Below the pieces are notes generated by a model. That model saw only the letters and a program-made list of their open reading frames with translations, searched no databases and was not told the DNA's origin. This document shows, one piece after another, positions 59,943-64,000 of a DNA stretch of 64,000 nucleotides; position 1 is the stretch's first letter; each line of letters opens with the position of its first letter. The DNA comes from Halapricum desulfuricans. GTDB lineage: Archaea; Halobacteriota; Halobacteria; Halobacteriales; Haloarculaceae. The position numbers were made by a program, and so were the translations under genes. The DNA lies in contig NZ_CP064787.1 in assembly GCF_017094505.1 (NCBI RefSeq), forward strand, positions 62,001 through 126,000, read 5' to 3'.

Positions 59943-60125
59943 TCAAAACGTGAACGTGACGTAGAAGACGTGGTCGTTGGGGCAGGCGACGGTCCGGACC
60001 TTGCGGTCGTCAGCCTCGGGGTCAGACGGCTCGGTCGTCGAGATGCCGTTGACGGTCGAGTCTCGGGGCAGCCCCATGCTCGTGTCGGCACCGCATTCGG
60101 GACAGCGCAGTTGCCGGATCCCCAT
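59943..60125 (-). CDS. Small zinc-finger-like protein
   Basis: The 60-aa protein starts MGIRQLRCPECGADTSMG with a CPEC knuckle; a second half AC-PNDHVFYVTFTF supplies Cys and His. It may be a C2CH zinc site. It lies between the LURP-like and brp-like genes. The function is unknown. Confidence 0.62.
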   Translation of the reverse strand: MGIRQLRCPECGADTSMGLPRDSTVNGISTTEPSDPEADDRKVRTVACPNDHVFYVTFTF

Positions 60126-60226
60126 ATTTACCGACGTTCGTGACCACGGGTCAAAACAGCTACGGGATCGTCCCGCCCAACGTGTTTGGTCCGGCTTTGA
60201 TAGCGAAACCGGAGCTAATCACTGGT

Positions 60227-61309
60227 ATGTCCGAACACGCCCACCGACTGACGGTACCGAAACTCGTCCCCGAAGTCCCGGGCGGGACGACGCTGGCGGT
60301 CTCGCGCGTGGCACTGCTCGCACTGACGGTCGCGTTCGCCGTGGCGACGGTCGCCGGCTTCGAGCCGTCGCTTCGCGCGCAGGCGATCGTCTACATCTTC
60401 GGGATGGTCGCGCTGAACCTCCCTCACGGCGGGTTCGAGCACTTCAACAACCTCCGTCGGCGGACAGTCACCTTTCAGGTGCGCTATCTGGGACTGTACC
60501 TGACGGCCATCGCCGGGTTCATCGCGCTGTTGTTCGTGGCCCCGATCGCCGGACTGACGCTCGCGATCGGCGTCGCGGTCGCCAAGGGCGGCTACGGCGA
60601 CCTGCACGTGATGGAGGTCACCTTCGGAGCCGACCACCTGCAAAGCGAGTTCCAGCGTACGCTGGCGGCGCTGGTCCGGGGCGGTGCAGTCATGGCCGTC
60701 CCGATATTCTTCTTCCCTGATACGTTTCACACGTTCAGCGCGATGATGGTCGACATGTTCGAACCCGGCGGGCTCGCGCCCGTGAGTCAGTACTTCGATC
60801 TGACCCGGTGGCTCGTCGGCGGCGGGTTCGGCGCGCTGGTCGTCGCTCACCTCGCGCTGGGATACGTCCGTGCCTCGGGAACCGGTTCGTACGTCGCCGA
60901 CGCCGCGGAGACGCTGCTTCTGGTCGGCTACTTCGCGGTCGTGCCGGTCGTCATCGCCGTCGGGTTGTACTTCCCGCTGTGGTATTCCGCCCGACAGGTC
61001 GCGCGGACGACGGCCATCGACGCCGAACCGACGGGGTCGACGACCGGCGAGGGAGTGCTCGCGATCCTCGACAGCGACGACACCCGGCTGGTCGCGCTCG
61101 GGGCCTGGGGCGTGCTGATCGCCGGCAGCGTCGCTACCTTCGGGCTTGCGGCGCTGCTGTGGGCGCTCGCGCCCCAGCCGCTGGGCGGTGCGGGCCTTCC
61201 CGTCGGGCTGGTCGCGTTCTGGAGCATTTTCATTAGTATTATCGCGCTGCCACACGTCGTCGTCGGTTCGTGGTACGACCGCGATCGCGGGATCTGGTAC
61301 GTGCCCTGA
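60227..61309 (+). CDS. Brp/Blh-family beta-carotene 15,15'-dioxygenase-like protein
   Basis: The 360-aa polytopic protein has His residues typical of the family: NLPHGGFEHFNN (about 66-77), GDLHVMEVTFGADHLQ and ALPHVVVGSWYD, which bind the iron that cleaves beta-carotene to retinal. About ten helices. It precedes crtI by 2 bases, so the genes are cotranscribed. Brp or Blh in H. salinarum makes retinal for opsins. The ATG at 60227 excludes an unconserved extension. Confidence 0.85.
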   Translation: MSEHAHRLTVPKLVPEVPGGTTLAVSRVALLALTVAFAVATVAGFEPSLRAQAIVYIFGMVALNLPHGGFEHFNNLRRRTVTFQVRYLGLYLTAIAGFIALLFVAPIAGLTLAIGVAVAKGGYGDLHVMEVTFGADHLQSEFQRTLAALVRGGAVMAVPIFFFPDTFHTFSAMMVDMFEPGGLAPVSQYFDLTRWLVGGGFGALVVAHLALGYVRASGTGSYVADAAETLLLVGYFAVVPVVIAVGLYFPLWYSARQVARTTAIDAEPTGSTTGEGVLAILDSDDTRLVALGAWGVLIAGSVATFGLAALLWALAPQPLGGAGLPVGLVAFWSIFISIIALPHVVVGSWYDRDRGIWYVP

Positions 61310-61311
61310 CT

Positions 61312-62901
61312 ATGTTCGAGAATACTCCACTCAGCGGGACGGACGTGACGGTACTGGGCGGTGGCTTCGGCGGGCTCTCGGCGGCCGCGTACCTCGCGGA
61401 CGCGGGGGCGGACGTGACCGTCCTCGAGCAGAACGAGCGCCTCGGCGGTGCCGCGAACCTCATCGAGGGTGAGGGGTTCCGGTTCGATACCGGCCCCTCC
61501 TGGTATCTGATGCCCGACGTCTTCGAGCGGTTCTTCGATCACTTCGATCGCGACCCCGAGGACTACTACACGATCGAGCCGCTCGATCCGCACTACCGGG
61601 TGTTCTACACCGAGACCGACCCACAGCCCGAGAAGGGATCGCCGTACGCCGACGACCTCGAGACGCAGCCCGACTGCGACTGGGTGACGACGACGCCGGA
61701 CGTCTCTCAGTCACGGGAGATCTTCGCGGCCTACGAGGACGGGGGTGGCGAGACCTTCGACGAGTACCTCGCGGAGGCCGAGTACTCCTACGAGGTCGGG
61801 ATGGAGCACTTCGTCTACGAGGACCGATCGCGGCTGCGCGACATGATCGACCTCGACGTCGCAAGATCCGGCCGCGGGCTGTCGCTGCTGGGGTCGATGC
61901 AGGACCACGTCGAGAGCTACTTCGACGAGCCGAAACTCCAGCAGCTGCTGCAGTACACGCTCGTGTTCCTCGGCGGGTCGCCCCACAACACGCCGGCGCT
62001 GTACAACCTGATGGCCCACGTCGACTACAACCTCGGCGTCTACTACCCGGAGGGCGGGATCTACAGCGTCGTCGAGGGACTCGCAGATCTCGGTGCGGAA
62101 CTCGGCGTCGACTACGAGACCGGCGTCGGAGTCACCGACATCCAGCACACGACGACCGGGCTGGCGCTACAGACTTCTGAGGGACGTCGCCGGACGGAGA
62201 CGCTGGTCTCGAACGCCAACCCGGCCCACGTCGAGCGCGAGTTGCTCTCGCCGGGGAGCCGCGACCACGATCCCGAACACTGGGAGGAAAAGACCTACGC
62301 GCCCTCCGCGATCATGTTTTACCTCGGCGTCGAGGGCGACGTGGGGCCGCTGGCCCATCACTCGCTGGTGTTCCCGCCGGACTGGGACCCCCACTTCGAG
62401 CGGATCTTCGACGACCCGGCCTGGCCGGACGATCCCGCCTACTACCTGTCGGTCCCCTCGAAGACCGACGACACCGTCGCGCCAGACGGCCACCACGCGG
62501 TCGTGATCCTCGTCCCGATCGCGCCTGGGCTGGACGACGACGGCGAGACCCGCGAGCGCTACCGCGAGAAGGTCCTCACCCACCTCGCCGAGGAAGTGGG
62601 CGTGGACCTGCGCGACCGGATCGTCTTCGAGCGGTCGGCCTGCGTCTCCGACTATCGAAGCCAGTACAACTACCCGAAGGGGACGGCGCTCGGGCTCGCG
62701 CACACGCTGCGACAGACCGGGCCGCTGCGGCCGTCCCACCGGGCGTCGAACGTCGACGGCCTCTACTACGTCGGCAGCTACACCAACCCCGGAATCGGCG
62801 TCCCGATGACGCTGATCAGCGGCCAGCACGTCGCCGAGGCGGTCGTCGAGGACCGCGCCGGATCCGGGTCACCGCTGGATCGACTGAGGGCCCGGATTTA
62901 A
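61312..62901 (+). CDS. Phytoene desaturase-type carotenoid oxidoreductase (CrtI family)
   Basis: The 529-aa flavoprotein has an N-terminal FAD motif VTVLGGGFGGLSAAAYLADAG and the CrtI signature near the end, GLYYVGSYTNPGIGVPMTL. Family members introduce double bonds in phytoene or act on bacterioruberin intermediates (CrtI, CrtD). Sequence alone does not decide which step. Located between the brp-like and bat-like genes. Confidence 0.85.
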   Translation: MFENTPLSGTDVTVLGGGFGGLSAAAYLADAGADVTVLEQNERLGGAANLIEGEGFRFDTGPSWYLMPDVFERFFDHFDRDPEDYYTIEPLDPHYRVFYTETDPQPEKGSPYADDLETQPDCDWVTTTPDVSQSREIFAAYEDGGGETFDEYLAEAEYSYEVGMEHFVYEDRSRLRDMIDLDVARSGRGLSLLGSMQDHVESYFDEPKLQQLLQYTLVFLGGSPHNTPALYNLMAHVDYNLGVYYPEGGIYSVVEGLADLGAELGVDYETGVGVTDIQHTTTGLALQTSEGRRRTETLVSNANPAHVERELLSPGSRDHDPEHWEEKTYAPSAIMFYLGVEGDVGPLAHHSLVFPPDWDPHFERIFDDPAWPDDPAYYLSVPSKTDDTVAPDGHHAVVILVPIAPGLDDDGETRERYREKVLTHLAEEVGVDLRDRIVFERSACVSDYRSQYNYPKGTALGLAHTLRQTGPLRPSHRASNVDGLYYVGSYTNPGIGVPMTLISGQHVAEAVVEDRAGSGSPLDRLRARI

Positions 62902-62903
62902 AT
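62897..62903 (+). promoter_or_regulatory. TATA box of the bat-like gene
   Basis: TTTAAAT is centred about 28 bases before the ATG at 62928 and overlaps the end of the crtI-like gene, so the bat-like gene has its own leaderless promoter. Confidence 0.6.
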
Positions 62904-62927
62904 CGCCCCCGACCGTAGCAGGTCGGT

Positions 62928-64000
62928 ATGACTGCGGCGTCGGAGACGCGGCGGCTCTTGCGCGTGGGCGAGACTCCCCGATCGGGGCCGGTCGACGCGG
63001 ACTCGCTTGAACGCGCCATCGAGGGTGCCGTCGTCGTCGAATCCGACTTCCCGGCGGCACTGGATCGCGTGACAGACGGGGACGTCGACGGAGCCGTCGT
63101 CGATCACCGCGAGAGCGGGTTCGACGGGATCGCCTTCCTGCGGGCGGTTCGGCAGGATCGCCCGTCTTTTCCGGTCGTGCTCGTCCCGGCGACAGACGAC
63201 GGGAGCGTGGCCCGCCGCGCCGTCGAGGAGAACGTGACCGCCTACGTGCCCGCGAGCGGGGACGACACGCTCGAGCTCGTCGCACAAAAGGTCAAACAGC
63301 ACGTCGGGGCGCGTTCGAGCGAGCGCGGCCGCGTGCGGATGCCGATCAGCGACCTGACCGCCGAGGAGGAACAGCGACTCAAGGAGCGGGCGATGGACGA
63401 GGCGCCGGTCGGGATGACGATCGCCGACGCGACGCTGCCGGACGAGCCGCTGATCTACGTCAACGACGCCTTCGAGCGGATCACGGGGTACAGCAAACAG
63501 GAGACGGTCGGCGTCAACTGCCGGTTTCTTCAGGGCCCGGACACCGATATCGAGAAGACACACGAGATCAGAGACGCGCTCGACGCGGGCGAGTCGGTCT
63601 CCGTCGAGATGCGCAACTATCACAAAGACGGCTCGGAGTTCTGGAACGAACTGAAGATCACGCCGATCCGCGACGACGAGGGGGAGATAACGAACTTCGT
63701 CGCCTTCCAGCAGGACGTCACCGGGCGCAAGGAGGCCGAACTCCAGCTCGAGCGCGAGCGCGAGCGCCTCCAGCGGTTGCTCGACCGGATCAACGGGCTG
63801 ATCGGGGACGTCACCGAGATCGTCGTCACGGCTGACTCGACCGACGACGTCTACGCGCGTTCGGCCGAGCGTATCGAGGACGACGAGGCGGTCTCCCGGG
63901 CCTGGATCGGCGAGTACGATCCCGGTGCGCGCGTCGTTCGGACGCGGGCCGGCGGCGACGGCGAGATCGATCTGACGGCCGGCGACGCCGGGCCGCTGGC
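62928..64000 (+). CDS. bat: Bat-like regulator with LOV/PAS domain (runs off window end)
   Basis: At least 357 residues are visible. Residues 1-130 form a degenerate receiver (VVDHRESGFDG with Asp59). Residues 150-275 form a PAS domain with the LOV signature GVNCRFLQGP (Cys198), FWNELKITP and FQQDVTGRKE. A coiled coil (270-290) and the start of a GAF domain follow. Bat activates bacterio-opsin, brp and carotenoid genes in H. salinarum; the HTH would lie past the window edge. The Cys suggests flavin-based blue-light sensing. Confidence 0.85.
   Translation, partial: MTAASETRRLLRVGETPRSGPVDADSLERAIEGAVVVESDFPAALDRVTDGDVDGAVVDHRESGFDGIAFLRAVRQDRPSFPVVLVPATDDGSVARRAVEENVTAYVPASGDDTLELVAQKVKQHVGARSSERGRVRMPISDLTAEEEQRLKERAMDEAPVGMTIADATLPDEPLIYVNDAFERITGYSKQETVGVNCRFLQGPDTDIEKTHEIRDALDAGESVSVEMRNYHKDGSEFWNELKITPIRDDEGEITNFVAFQQDVTGRKEAELQLERERERLQRLLDRINGLIGDVTEIVVTADSTDDVYARSAERIEDDEAVSRAWIGEYDPGARVVRTRAGGDGEIDLTAGDAGPL

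Overview
The window is chromosomal DNA of a halophilic archaeon (class Halobacteria). The evidence is high GC content, strongly acidic predicted proteins, AT-rich TATA elements 26-30 bases upstream of many start codons (leaderless-type promoters), and typical archaeal genes: PCNA, Hjc, HemAT, Brp/Bat, Bat-type HTH regulators and a type IV prepilin peptidase. No rRNA or tRNA gene, CRISPR array, prophage or complete insertion sequence was recognised. A lactate-type LDH and two anaerobic-respiration-like loci suggest a facultatively anaerobic, metabolically versatile haloarchaeon. The genus is not determined.

Layout. 0-1 kb: 5' end of carB, two adjacent 80-bp palindromic elements, an IS200/IS605-like end remnant and a truncated beta-propeller-like gene. 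1-7 kb: pcna, small membrane proteins, a PfkB sugar kinase, an SRPBCC protein, a stand-alone GluTR-dimerisation-like protein, HAD and APH enzymes. 7-12.3 kb: a DUF2249 remnant, a third palindromic element, a REC-PAS-PAS regulator, then a nitrogen-oxide/heme-like cluster (DUF2249 protein, radical SAM/SPASM enzyme, polytopic NnrS/CcoN-like protein, DUF59-like protein). Five genes between 4.4 and 12.3 kb share an inverted repeat CGAA-N4-TTCG upstream, which suggests one regulon of a NarO-like activator. 12.3-31.4 kb: housekeeping and transport genes (kinase, RNase Z, TrkA, LDH, MFS, TetR, ZIP, zinc ADH, cation antiporter, HemAT, Hjc, prepilin peptidase, PfkB kinase), with two short tandem duplications at gene 3' ends.

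31.4-39.9 kb: the most notable region. A tightly packed five-gene operon encodes a Tat-exported, lipobox-bearing molybdopterin oxidoreductase (candidate cysteine Mo ligand), a four-cluster ferredoxin subunit, an NrfD-type membrane subunit, a TorD-like chaperone and a Bat-type HTH regulator. Divergent from it is an 86-aa orphan protein. Next is a Tat/lipobox rhodanese-type sulfurtransferase with a C-terminal Gly-rich Cys tail. The operon and the sulfurtransferase share a near-identical core promoter with the same spacing. Upstream lies a Cys-rich NarO/DmsR-like regulator. I infer a thiosulfate, polysulfide or sulfur reductase system.

40-60 kb: hisI, glmM-like mutase, CNNM, PiT transporter, glycosyltransferase, upp (followed by a fourth palindromic element), Cas4-like protein, tsaC, pyrE, a PAS-GAF histidine kinase, serA, a uracil-DNA-glycosylase-like protein, aroC and small proteins. 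60-64 kb: brp-like gene, crtI-like desaturase and a bat-like LOV regulator cut by the window end, forming a carotenoid/retinal locus. No opsin gene is seen inside the window.
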